The position numbers and the translations under genes were made by a program. This document shows, in pieces, positions 45,950 to 54,563 of a stretch of 64,000 bases of DNA; position 1 is the first letter of the stretch, and each line of letters opens with the position of its first letter. The notes beneath the pieces were generated by a model. The model searched no databases and was not told the origin of the DNA. It saw nothing but the letters and a program-made list of their open reading frames with translations. This stretch comes from Ectothiorhodospiraceae bacterium (GTDB lineage Bacteria; Pseudomonadota; Gammaproteobacteria; HK1): the NCBI GenBank assembly GCA_024234875.1, contig JACKNM010000008.1, forward strand, positions 124,001-188,000. Reading direction: 5' to 3'.

Positions 45950-46701
45950 GCCGGGACTTCACCGGAAAGTGTGCACTGGTCACCGGCGCCGCCGGCGGCA
46001 TGGGACTCGGGGTCACGCTCGCGCTGCTCGCGGCGGGCGCGCGGGTCGCCGCGCTCGACCGCCAGCCGCGACCGGCAGTGCTCGACGACGACGCCGGAGG
46101 TGCCCTGCTCTACTGCCAGGGCGACCTGGTGGACCCGGCGTTCGTGTCCGGCGCCGTCGCGTCGGCGGCGCGGGCGACCGGGCGCATCGACCTCGTGGTC
46201 AATGCAGCCGGCGTCCTCGACTTCGCACGCGACCGCTCGCTGCTCTCCATCGATCTCGACGACTGGACGCGCCTGCTCGACGCCAACCTGCGCTCGGCGA
46301 TGCTGGTGTCACGCCACGCCGCCCCGCTCATGCGCCGACACGGCGGCGCCATGGTCCACGTCTCGAGCATCCAGTGCCTGCGCGGCGACGATCGGCCCCA
46401 AGACGCCTACCAGGCAGCCAAGGGCGCGCTGCTCGCGATGTCGCGCTCGCTCGCCATCCAGCTCGCGCCGGACCGCATTCGCTCGAACGCCCTCCTCCCC
46501 GGCCCGACCGCGACACCGATGCAGGCGCGCTGGGACGACGACCCCACCAGCGTCGAGCGGCTGGCGAAGGTGGTGCCGCTCGGGCGCGTCGGCCGGGTGG
46601 AGGACATGGTGTCCGCCATCCTGTTCCTGCTCAGCGACGACGCGAGCTGGATCACCGGCACCGAGCTGGTGGTCGACGGTGGCCTCACCGCGCGCCCGTG
46701 A
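45946..46701 (+). CDS. Short-chain dehydrogenase/reductase (SDR)
   Basis: A 251-residue classical SDR. NAD(P) site TGAAGGMG, NAAG motif as NAAGVLD, and catalytic Ser141, Tyr155 and Lys159 (YQAAK). The end GTELVVDGGLTARP is typical. No Arg follows the glycine motif, and the Asp in ALDRQPRP at the end of strand 2 favours NAD over NADP. GAGGAGGA precedes the ATG, which overlaps the AI-2E stop. It runs into an aldehyde dehydrogenase gene 43 bp on, so an alcohol-to-aldehyde-to-acid route is plausible. Confidence 0.88.
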   Translation: MSRDFTGKCALVTGAAGGMGLGVTLALLAAGARVAALDRQPRPAVLDDDAGGALLYCQGDLVDPAFVSGAVASAARATGRIDLVVNAAGVLDFARDRSLLSIDLDDWTRLLDANLRSAMLVSRHAAPLMRRHGGAMVHVSSIQCLRGDDRPQDAYQAAKGALLAMSRSLAIQLAPDRIRSNALLPGPTATPMQARWDDDPTSVERLAKVVPLGRVGRVEDMVSAILFLLSDDASWITGTELVVDGGLTARP

Positions 46702-46744
46702 GCGACGCACCCGACCGACGACAGACGCGATGGAGGACCGACCC

Positions 46745-48250
46745 ATGAGCAGCCCAGCACGCGACGACGCCGAGCTCGTCACCTACCAGATGCACGTCGA
46801 CGGCAAGTGGGTCGACGCGGTCTCCGGCGAGCGCTTCGAGAGCCACGATCCGTTCACCGCCAAACCGTGGTCGCTGGTGCCACGGGCCGGCGCCGAGGAC
46901 GTCGACCGGGCGGTGCAGGCGGCGCAGCGCGCGTTCACCGGCGGCGAGTGGCCGCGCATGCACCCGTCTCAGCGCGGGGCGCTGCTGCGCCGGCTCGGCG
47001 ACCTGGTGGCCGAGAACGCCGAGCGCCTGGCCCACATCGAGGTTCGCGACAACGGCAAGCTGATCAGCGAGATGGCCGGCCAGCTGCGCTACATCCCGCA
47101 GTGGTACTACTACTTCGGCGGCCTCGCCGACAAGATCGAGGGCCACGTGGTCACCACCGACAAGGCGGCCTTCACCTTCACCCGCCACGAGCCGCTGGGC
47201 GTGTGCGCCGCGATCAGCGCCTGGAACTCGCCGCTGCTGCTCGCCACCTGGAAGCTCGCGCCGGCACTCGCCGCCGGCAACACCGTGGTGCTCAAGCCGT
47301 CGGAGTACACGTCGGCCTCGGCGCTCGAGTTCGCGCGCCTCGTCGAGCAGGCGGGCTTTCCGCCGGGCGTGGTGAACGTCGTCACCGGCTTCGGCCCGGA
47401 GTGCGGCCAGGCGCTGGTCGAGCACCCATTGGTGCGCAAGGTCGCGTTCACCGGCTCGGACCGCACCGGGGAGCACATCTACGCCACCGCCGCGCGCGGG
47501 CTGAAGCGGGTGAGCCTGGAGCTCGGGGGCAAGTCCCCGAACATCGTCTTCGCCGACTGCAACATGGACGACGCGGTGAAGGGTGCGGTGTCCGGCATCT
47601 TCGCCGCCACCGGGCAGACCTGCATCGCGGGCTCGCGCCTGCTGGTGCAGCGCCAGATCCACGACCAGTTCGTCGAGCGCCTGGTCGCGTTCGCACGCAG
47701 CGCACGCATGGGCGATCCGATGTCCACCGAGACCCAGGTCGGCCCGGTCACCAACCTGCCGCAGTACGAGAAGGTCCTCGGCTACATCGACGTCGCCAAG
47801 GGCGAGGGGGTGCAGACGGTGCTCGGCGGCGGCAAGGCCGAGCGCCCGGAGTGTGGCGACGGCTGGTTCGTCGAGCCGACGATCTTCACCGGCGTGCGCA
47901 ACAGCATGCGCATCGCCCAGGAGGAGGTGTTCGGGCCGGTGCTGTCGGTGATCCCCTTCGACGACGACGAGGAGGCGGTCGCCATCGGCAACGACGTCGC
48001 CTTCGGTCTCGCCGCTGGCGTGTGGACCCAGGACATCCGCCGCGCGCTGCTGATGTCGGAGCGCCTGCAGGCCGGGACGGTGTGGGTCAACACCTACCGC
48101 GCGGTCAGCTACCAGATGCCGTTCGGCGGCTTCAAGCGCAGTGGCCTCGGCCGCGAGAACGGGCAGGACGCCATCAAGGAGTACCTGCAGACGAAGAGCG
48201 TGTGGATCTCGACCGCGAGCGAGGTCCCCAACCCGTTCGTCATGCGTTGA
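46745..48250 (+). CDS. NAD(P)-dependent aldehyde dehydrogenase
   Basis: A 501-residue member of the ALDH superfamily. Asn in SAWNSPLLL, the cofactor loop FTGSDRTGEHI, Glu259 in LELGGKSPNIVF and nucleophile Cys293 in GQTCIAGSRL are all present, and the C-terminal PFGGFKRSGLGRENG is canonical. It oxidises an aldehyde to a carboxylate; the substrate is not clear (betaine-aldehyde/semialdehyde-like subgroup). Start: ATG 46745 with GGAGG eight bases upstream. It lies between an SDR and a gamma-glutamyltransferase-like gene. Confidence 0.92.
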   Translation: MSSPARDDAELVTYQMHVDGKWVDAVSGERFESHDPFTAKPWSLVPRAGAEDVDRAVQAAQRAFTGGEWPRMHPSQRGALLRRLGDLVAENAERLAHIEVRDNGKLISEMAGQLRYIPQWYYYFGGLADKIEGHVVTTDKAAFTFTRHEPLGVCAAISAWNSPLLLATWKLAPALAAGNTVVLKPSEYTSASALEFARLVEQAGFPPGVVNVVTGFGPECGQALVEHPLVRKVAFTGSDRTGEHIYATAARGLKRVSLELGGKSPNIVFADCNMDDAVKGAVSGIFAATGQTCIAGSRLLVQRQIHDQFVERLVAFARSARMGDPMSTETQVGPVTNLPQYEKVLGYIDVAKGEGVQTVLGGGKAERPECGDGWFVEPTIFTGVRNSMRIAQEEVFGPVLSVIPFDDDEEAVAIGNDVAFGLAAGVWTQDIRRALLMSERLQAGTVWVNTYRAVSYQMPFGGFKRSGLGRENGQDAIKEYLQTKSVWISTASEVPNPFVMR

Positions 48251-48269
48251 CCGACCGAGCGAGGCGACA

Positions 48270-50051
48270 ATGCCGTCCCTGAGCACGCGTGCCTACGCGG
48301 TCGAGCATGCCGACCGTAATCCGTTCCTGCCACGCCTGCTCGGGCACCGCGCGGCGGTCGCCTGCGAGCACTATCTGGCCGCGCTGGCGGCGCGCGACAT
48401 CCTCCAGGCGGGCGGCAACGCGATCGACGCCGCGGTCGCCGCGACCCTGGTCGAGGGCGTCGTCAATCCGCAGATGCACACCTTCGGCGGCGAGTGCGCG
48501 ATCCTCGTCCACGTCGCGGGCTCGGCTCAGGTGGTGGCGGTGAACGGCAACACCGCGGCACCGGCCGCCGCGACCCCGGCGGCGTATCGGGCGCGCGGCC
48601 TGGACGCGGTCCCCGACCATGGCGTCCTCGCCGCCGGTGTCCCGGCGGCACCCGCGGCGCTACTCACCGCGCTCGGGCGATTCGGGCGGCTGCCGTTCGC
48701 GGCGGTCAGCGAGCCGGCGCGCACGCTGGCGCGCGAGGGTCCGCCGGTGCATCGCGGGCTCGTCCACCAGCGCGGTTTCGGCCTGGCCGCGCTCGAGTCG
48801 GAGATCCGGGCCAACCGGCCGGGCGCCGCGGCGCTGTATCTGCCCGAGGGGCGACTGCCACGCGAGGGTGAGCGCCTGCCCAACCCGGCGCTCGCCGACC
48901 TGCTCGACCACCTCGCGGGTGCCGAGCGTGCCGCGGGCGGTGACCGCGCCCGCGGCATCCGCGCCGCCCACGACGCCTTCTACCGCGGCGAGCCGGCGGC
49001 GATCGTCGCCGCCTTCGTGCGCGAGCGAGACGGCCTGCTCGCACGCGAGGACCTCGCCGCGTTCGAGGCCCCGGTCGAGCCGTCGGCGTACCTCGACTTC
49101 CGCGGCGCGCGGGTCTTCAAGTGCGGCGGCTGGAACCAGGGACCGGCGCTGTTGCAGTCACTCGCGATCCTCGACCGCTTCGACCTCCGGGCGATGGGCG
49201 CCGACAGCGCCGACTACCTGCACACGTTGATCGAGGCGATGAACCTCGCGTTCGCCGATCGCGAGCAGTACTACGGCGACCCGACCCAGGTCGACGTGCC
49301 GCTGGCCGCGCTCCTCGACCCGGCCTACGCCGCGGTGCGCGCCGACCTCATCGACCCGGCCCGCGCGAGCGACGAGGTCCGCCCCGGTGATCCCCGCCGC
49401 GGACGCGCCCTGCTCGACCCGGCCGAGCGCCTCGGCGGTCGCGCCTGGGGGCCGGGCACGGTGCACGTCGACGTGATCGATGCCGAGGGCAATGCCGCCG
49501 CCTTCACCCCGAGCGGGGCGTGGCTGCGTGGCGGCGACGTCATCGCGCAGCTCGGGGTTCCGCTCGGCAACCGCCTGATGACCTTCTACCTCGGCCCGGA
49601 CCACCACCCCAACGTGGTCGCGCCGCGCAAGCGCCCGCGCACCACCATCAGCCCGACCCTGGTGCTGCGCGACGGTGCCCCGTGGCTCGCGTTCGGCAGC
49701 ATGGGCGGCGACCAGCAGGATCAGTGGCAGCTCCAGTTCCTGCTCTACCGCCTGGTGTTCGGGATGTCGCTGCAGGCGGCGATCGAGGCACCGAAGCTCT
49801 CCAGCGAGCACTTCCCCGGGTTCTTCTCGCCCCACGACCGCTTCCCGCGCCGGGTACGGGTGGAGCCGCGCCTCGGCGCCGCGGTCCTCGCCGAGCTCGC
49901 CGCTCGCGGACACGTGATCGACCATGGCCCGGACTGGTCGGAGGGCTACCTCCTCGCCGCCGAGCGTCACCCCGACGGGCTGCTCGAGGCCGGCTGCGAT
50001 CCGAGGGGCACCAGGGGCGAGGTCTTCCCGGCCTTCGCCCTCGCCTGGTAG
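48270..50051 (+). CDS. Gamma-glutamyltransferase-family Ntn hydrolase
   Basis: A 593-residue proenzyme-type protein. The N-terminal half has GGNAIDAAVAATLVEGVVNPQMHTFGGECAILV. The predicted autocleavage and nucleophile region is GPGTVHVDVIDAEGNAAAFTPSG, where the Thr aligns with the catalytic Thr of GGT. GSMGGDQQDQWQLQ replaces the usual GSPGG loop. No signal peptide is visible, unlike periplasmic GGT, so it may be a cytoplasmic acylase- or oxamate-type member. It follows the dehydrogenase by 19 bp and is probably part of the same operon. Confidence 0.85.
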   Translation: MPSLSTRAYAVEHADRNPFLPRLLGHRAAVACEHYLAALAARDILQAGGNAIDAAVAATLVEGVVNPQMHTFGGECAILVHVAGSAQVVAVNGNTAAPAAATPAAYRARGLDAVPDHGVLAAGVPAAPAALLTALGRFGRLPFAAVSEPARTLAREGPPVHRGLVHQRGFGLAALESEIRANRPGAAALYLPEGRLPREGERLPNPALADLLDHLAGAERAAGGDRARGIRAAHDAFYRGEPAAIVAAFVRERDGLLAREDLAAFEAPVEPSAYLDFRGARVFKCGGWNQGPALLQSLAILDRFDLRAMGADSADYLHTLIEAMNLAFADREQYYGDPTQVDVPLAALLDPAYAAVRADLIDPARASDEVRPGDPRRGRALLDPAERLGGRAWGPGTVHVDVIDAEGNAAAFTPSGAWLRGGDVIAQLGVPLGNRLMTFYLGPDHHPNVVAPRKRPRTTISPTLVLRDGAPWLAFGSMGGDQQDQWQLQFLLYRLVFGMSLQAAIEAPKLSSEHFPGFFSPHDRFPRRVRVEPRLGAAVLAELAARGHVIDHGPDWSEGYLLAAERHPDGLLEAGCDPRGTRGEVFPAFALAW

Positions 50052-50201
50052 CAGAGCACGCCGGTCGCCGTCGTCGGCCGGCCACCGACCGGGCCCTTTC
50101 TCACGTTTCGGTCACGATGCGAGGCGCCGGCGGGTGCGCCGACTCCCGACGGGGGTCGCGCTGGACTACCCTTGGTCTCCCCGGACCGAGAGTCGCCGCC
50201 G

Positions 50202-50912
50202 ATGAAGCGCCGCGCCCTGGTGGTCGAGGACGACCCCACCATCGCTCGCCTCGTGCACATGCATCTCCGCGACATCGGCTGTGATGCCGAGGTCGAGGCC
50301 GATGGCCGCCTCGCCGTCGAGCGCGTGCGCTCGGGCGAGGTCGACCTCGTGGTCCTCGACCGCATGCTGCCCGGGCTCGACGGTCTCACCGTGTGCCGCG
50401 AGATCCGGCGCCTGCCCGGCTACGTCCCGGTGCTGATGCTCACCGCCCGCTCCTCCGAGGCCGAGCGCGTCGAGGGTCTGGAGACCGGTGCCGACGACTA
50501 CCTGACCAAGCCGTTCGGGGTGGCCGAGCTACGGGCACGGCTACGGGCCATCCTGCGGCGCATGGACGCACTGGAGCACGGCCCGACGCGCGAGCCGGAG
50601 CCGCCACCACCGCGAATCGAGCGCGGTGACCTGGTGGTCGACGCCGAGCGCCGGGTGGTCACCATCGGCAGCGAGGAGGTCGCCCTCACCGCCAAGGAGT
50701 TCGACCTCCTCGCCCATTTCGCGCGCCATCCGGGTCGGGTGTTCAATCGCGTCCAGCTCCTCGACCAGGTCTGGGGACTCCAGCACCAGGGCTACGAGCA
50801 CACGGTCAACAGCCACATCAACCGGCTGCGCGCCAAGATCGAGCGCAATCCCGCGAAGCCGGAGTACATCCTCACGGTGTGGGGCGTGGGCTACAAGTTC
50901 CGCGACGAATGA
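50202..50912 (+). CDS. OmpR-family response regulator
   Basis: A 236-residue regulator. Receiver domain (1-120) with acidic EDD pocket, phospho-acceptor Asp in LVVLDRMLPGLDG, Thr in LTARS and Lys in TKPFG; then an OmpR/PhoB winged helix (about 140-235: LTAKEFDLLAHFARHPGRVFNRVQLLDQVWG, HTVNSHINRLRAKIE). ATG 50202 is preferred to a TTG at 50172. The stop overlaps the kinase start (ATGA), giving a cognate pair. Targets unknown; autoregulation is likely for this class. Confidence 0.9.
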   Translation: MKRRALVVEDDPTIARLVHMHLRDIGCDAEVEADGRLAVERVRSGEVDLVVLDRMLPGLDGLTVCREIRRLPGYVPVLMLTARSSEAERVEGLETGADDYLTKPFGVAELRARLRAILRRMDALEHGPTREPEPPPPRIERGDLVVDAERRVVTIGSEEVALTAKEFDLLAHFARHPGRVFNRVQLLDQVWGLQHQGYEHTVNSHINRLRAKIERNPAKPEYILTVWGVGYKFRDE

Positions 50913-52405
50913 CCGGCTCGCCACTCCTGCGGACCCTCTACGCCAAGCTGTCGCTGGTGCTGGTGGGGTTGCTGCTCTCGGTCGGTGCCATCTACACCGT
51001 GGTGGTGCTGTCGACCACGCGCCACCAACTCGAGACGCTGCACCAACGGGTGAATCGCGACCTCGCGCGCAACCTGGTGGCCGACCGCAACCTGGTGGCC
51101 GAGGGGCGACTCGAGCAGTCGGCGCTGAAGGCGTTGTTCGCCGAGTACATGACCATCAACCCGAGCATCGAGATCTACCTGCTCGATCTCGGCGGCGAGA
51201 TCCTCTCGTTCTCCGCCGACCCCGGGAAGGTGAAGCGCCGCCGCGTCTCGCTCGCGCCGATCCACGCCTTCCTCGCCGGCGACACCTTCCCGCTGCTCGG
51301 TGACGACCCGCGCAGCCCCGACCGACGCAAGATCTTCTCCGCCACCCCGGTCCCCTCGTCGCAGGCTCCCGAGGGCTACCTCTACGTGGTCCTGCGCGGC
51401 GAGGAGTACCAGAACGTGGCGCAGATCCTGGAGCAGAGCGTCCTGCTCCGGTTGAGCGGATGGGCGGTGGTGGCGAGCCTCGGTTTCGGTCTCGTCGCTG
51501 GTCTCGCGCTGTTCCATCTCCTCACCCGGCGCCTGCAGCGCCTCGCCGCCGACATGGAGCAGTTCCGGGCCAGCGGCTTCACCGCCGCGCGACCGGAATC
51601 CTCGCGTGCGTCACTCGGCGGGGACGAGGTAGACCGCCTGGCACTGACCTTCGACGCCATGGCCGGGCGGATCTCCGAGCAACTCGACGCCCTGCGCGAG
51701 CAGGACCGGCTGCGCCGCGACCTGGTCGCTCGCGTCTCGCACGACCTGCGCACCCCGCTCGCCTCGTTGCACGGCTACCTGGAGACGCTCCAGCTCAAGG
51801 CCGCGGACCTCGATGCGGCGGCTCGCGAGGAGCACCTCGCAGTGGCGCTCCGCCAATCCGAGCGCCTGCGTCGCCTGATCGGCGAGCTGTTCGAGCTGGC
51901 GAAGCTCGAGGCCCGGGAAGCGCGTCCGCGCGCCGAGCCCTTCGCGGTCCCGGACCTGGTGCAGGACGTCTGCCAGAAGCTGCGCATCCACGCGACGGAC
52001 CGCGGGTGCACGCTGGAGGCAGCGGTCGACGGCGAGGTCCCGCTCGCCATCGGCGACGTGTCCCTGGTCGAGCGGGTGCTGGAGAACCTGATCGACAACG
52101 CGCTCGACCACACGCCCGCCGGCGGGCGGGTGCGGATCCCGGTCGATACCGATGGCACCCGGATCCGGGTCAGCGTCGCCGACGACGGCGCAGGGATCCC
52201 CGAGGACGAGCTCGGACGCATCTTCGAGCCGTTCCATCGCGCCCCCGGCCGCGCCGGCGCCGAGCGCCTGCACGCCGGGCTCGGCCTGCCGATCGCGCGA
52301 CGCATCGTCGAGCTGCACGGCGGCACCCTCACCGTGAGCAGTCGTCCGGGCGCCGGTGCGACCTTCACCTTCGATCTGCCCGCCTGGACCGGACGCGAGG
52401 GGTGA
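50909..52405 (+). CDS. Membrane sensor histidine kinase (HAMP-HisKA-HATPase)
   Basis: A 498-residue kinase. TM helix (~12-34), periplasmic sensor (~35-180, ending YLYVVLRGEEYQNV), TM helix (~185-208), HAMP (~210-265), HisKA with H-box RVSHDLRTPLASLHGYLETLQ, and HATPase with NLIDNALDHT, DDGAGIPEDE and AGLGLPIARRIVELHGG. The sensor region has no recognised ligand motif. It is coupled to the regulator by a four-base overlap. Neighbouring genes do not reveal the signal. Confidence 0.9.
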   Translation: MTGSPLLRTLYAKLSLVLVGLLLSVGAIYTVVVLSTTRHQLETLHQRVNRDLARNLVADRNLVAEGRLEQSALKALFAEYMTINPSIEIYLLDLGGEILSFSADPGKVKRRRVSLAPIHAFLAGDTFPLLGDDPRSPDRRKIFSATPVPSSQAPEGYLYVVLRGEEYQNVAQILEQSVLLRLSGWAVVASLGFGLVAGLALFHLLTRRLQRLAADMEQFRASGFTAARPESSRASLGGDEVDRLALTFDAMAGRISEQLDALREQDRLRRDLVARVSHDLRTPLASLHGYLETLQLKAADLDAAAREEHLAVALRQSERLRRLIGELFELAKLEAREARPRAEPFAVPDLVQDVCQKLRIHATDRGCTLEAAVDGEVPLAIGDVSLVERVLENLIDNALDHTPAGGRVRIPVDTDGTRIRVSVADDGAGIPEDELGRIFEPFHRAPGRAGAERLHAGLGLPIARRIVELHGGTLTVSSRPGAGATFTFDLPAWTGREG

Positions 52406-52478
52406 CGCGCGCCACGGCTTGTCCCCGCGCCCACGCCCGGCCAAGATGCCGGTCCCTCACCACCTGGACGCGTCCGCG

Positions 52479-53051
52479 ATGACCGAGCCGAGCGCGCGAG
52501 CCGAGCCCGCCACACCGGCGCCCGCCGAGGTGTTGCTGGTCGGCGATCCGCGGCTGCGGCAGCCGGCCGCCGCCATGGGCGGGCGCGTGTCTCCCGAGCA
52601 CGAGTCGGACATCGCGCGCCTGCACGCGACGCTCGCCGCCTTTCGCGCCGCCCACGGCTTCGGCCGCGCCATCGCGGCGCCGCAGATCGGCGTGCCATTG
52701 CGGGCGATCGCGCTCGAGCTCGGCGACGGCCCGTTCACCATGGTCGATCCCGAGATCACCTGGCGCTCGGCCGAGACCATGACCCTGTGGGACGACTGCA
52801 TGAGCTTCCCGTGGCTGATGGTCCGCGTCGCGCGCCACCGCTCGATCAGCGTGCGCTATCGCACGCCGGCCGGCGCCACTCGCGAGCTCGACCGCCTCGA
52901 TGCGGCGACCTCGGAGCTGCTGCAGCACGAGATCGACCACCTCGACGGCGTGCTCGCCCTCGACCGCGCGCTCGACCGCGAGGCGGTCGTCGCCCGCGCG
53001 GTGCTCGAGCGCGACCCGGCGCGTTTCCGCGCCATGGTCGACCACCACTGA
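52479..53051 (+). CDS. Peptide deformylase-like protein
   Basis: A 190-residue Def-family protein. Motif 1 is AIAAPQIGVPL (usual GxGLAAPQ is altered), motif 2 is DDCMSFP (usual EGCLS) with Cys107, and motif 3 is QHEIDHLDG (150-154). All three metal ligands (Cys107, His150, His154) and the catalytic Glu151 remain. The changes place it among secondary deformylases rather than the housekeeping Def next to fmt. ATG 52479 is used; ATG 52446 would add 11 residues without a ribosome site. Confidence 0.82.
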   Translation: MTEPSARAEPATPAPAEVLLVGDPRLRQPAAAMGGRVSPEHESDIARLHATLAAFRAAHGFGRAIAAPQIGVPLRAIALELGDGPFTMVDPEITWRSAETMTLWDDCMSFPWLMVRVARHRSISVRYRTPAGATRELDRLDAATSELLQHEIDHLDGVLALDRALDREAVVARAVLERDPARFRAMVDHH

Positions 53052-53098
53052 CCGCTCGGCGCGGCCTCGCCGCGCCCCGCCCCGGCCGCCGCGCTGGC

Positions 53099-53125
53099 TC
53101 AAGTCGCGAAACCACCTGCCGATAC
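53099..53125 (+). promoter_or_regulatory. Sigma-28 (FliA)-type promoter before the H-NOX operon
   Basis: The -35 TCAAGTCG (53099-53106), an 11-base spacer, and the -10 GCCGATAC (53118-53125) match the FliA consensus TAAAGTTT-N11-GCCGATAA, most strongly in the -10. The predicted start near 53133 leaves an ~87-base leader to ATG 53220. Confidence 0.55.
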
Positions 53126-53219
53126 CCCGTTCCCGGGTCGCGCTCACGCGCGCCCTCGCCCTGGCGGTGGGCGTGGGTCGGCCCGCGAGCCGGGTCATCC
53201 CAAGCCGAGGTTGGTTTCC

Positions 53220-54563
53220 ATGGAGCAGGTGCTCGAGGCGCCCCCCCAGAACGCGGCCCCCACGGCCGAGAGCCCACCCCGCGTGCTCTGCGTCGACGAC
53301 GAGCCGGCCATCCTCTCGGCGCTGCGCCGAGTGCTGCGACCCGACCGCTACGAGGTGCGGGTGGCGACCGGCGGCGCCCAGGCGCTGCAGATGCTCGAGG
53401 AGCAGCCGGTCGACCTCGTCATCTCCGACATGCGCATGCCGGAGATGGACGGCGCGGCCTTCCTCACCCACGTCGCGGCGCGCTGGCCGGAGACGGTGCG
53501 GATCCTGCTCACCGGGTACTCGGATTTCGATTCCACCGTCGCCGCGGTCAACCAGGGACAGATCTACCGCTATCTCGCAAAGCCGTGGGACGAGGGCGAC
53601 TTGCGCCTCACCGTGCGCAACGGCCTGGAGCGCCGGGCGCTCGCGCGCGAGCGCGACGAGTTGCTCGCACTCACCGCGCAGCAGAACGAGGCCCTACGAA
53701 AGCTCAACACCTCGCTGGAGGACCGGGTCAAGGCGCGCACCGAGGAGCTCCGCCAGACCGCCGCCTTCCTCGAGACCGCCTACGAGAGCGCGCGACGCAG
53801 CTATCGCGACGCGATTCCGGTCTTCGCCCAGCTCATCAAGCTGCGTGAAGGGCATTCCGCCGGCCACAGCCGCCGGGTCGGCGAGATGGCGCGCCTGCTC
53901 GGGGCAGAGCTCCATCTCGACGAGCAGGCGAGCGACGATCTCTACTTCGCCGGCTTGCTGCACGACATCGGCGAGATCGGCCTGCCCGACGACATCGTCG
54001 CCACCCCCTACGAGAAGCTGAGCGCCGAGCAGCAGCGCCAGATGCAGCGCCATACGGTCATCGGCCCGGCGGCACTGATGTCGCTCGAGCCGATGGAGAA
54101 CGTCGCGCGCATCATGCGTGCCCACCACGAGCGATTCGACGGCAGCGGATATCCCGACGGCCTCGCCGGCGAGTCGATCCCGCACGAGGCGCGCATCCTG
54201 GCGGTGGTCAACGACTACGACCAGCTCCTCACCGGTCAGCTCGACGGCGAGCGGCGCAGCCCCGAGGTGGCGTGCCGGTTCCTGGTCGAGCATCGAGGCA
54301 CCCGTTACGACCCGGAGGTGGTGCGCGCCTTCCTCGGTGCATTCGACCGCGGGGCGTTCACCGACATCGCGGTGGCAGAGCGGCGGATCACGTCCGCGGC
54401 GTTGAAGGAGGGCATGGTCCTCAGTCGTGACGCGGTGAACGCGAGCAACGTGGTCATGGTGGCCAAGGGGACCCGTCTCAACGCGGCGCTCATCAACAAG
54501 CTGCGCATCCACGAGAAAGACCAGGACGAGATGTTCGAGCTCCATGTCCGCACGAGCGCCTGA
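53220..54563 (+). CDS. REC-HD-GYP response regulator (possibly degenerate)
   Basis: A 447-residue regulator of the RpfG type. Receiver (about 20-140) with Asp70 in ISDMRMPEMDG, a coiled linker, then HD-GYP (about 190-380). His248-Asp249 (LLHDIGE) and HHERFDGSGYPDGL (from 302) are kept. The usual Lys after HDIG is Glu252, and the Asp that binds metal in the VADxYDAL motif is Asn331 (VVNDYDQL). These changes resemble Shewanella HnoD, whose HD-GYP is inactive and regulates its partner. It is the first gene of the H-NOX operon. The last ~60 residues form an unassigned extension. ATG 53220 is preferred to the upstream TTG. Confidence 0.85.
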   Translation: MEQVLEAPPQNAAPTAESPPRVLCVDDEPAILSALRRVLRPDRYEVRVATGGAQALQMLEEQPVDLVISDMRMPEMDGAAFLTHVAARWPETVRILLTGYSDFDSTVAAVNQGQIYRYLAKPWDEGDLRLTVRNGLERRALARERDELLALTAQQNEALRKLNTSLEDRVKARTEELRQTAAFLETAYESARRSYRDAIPVFAQLIKLREGHSAGHSRRVGEMARLLGAELHLDEQASDDLYFAGLLHDIGEIGLPDDIVATPYEKLSAEQQRQMQRHTVIGPAALMSLEPMENVARIMRAHHERFDGSGYPDGLAGESIPHEARILAVVNDYDQLLTGQLDGERRSPEVACRFLVEHRGTRYDPEVVRAFLGAFDRGAFTDIAVAERRITSAALKEGMVLSRDAVNASNVVMVAKGTRLNAALINKLRIHEKDQDEMFELHVRTSA

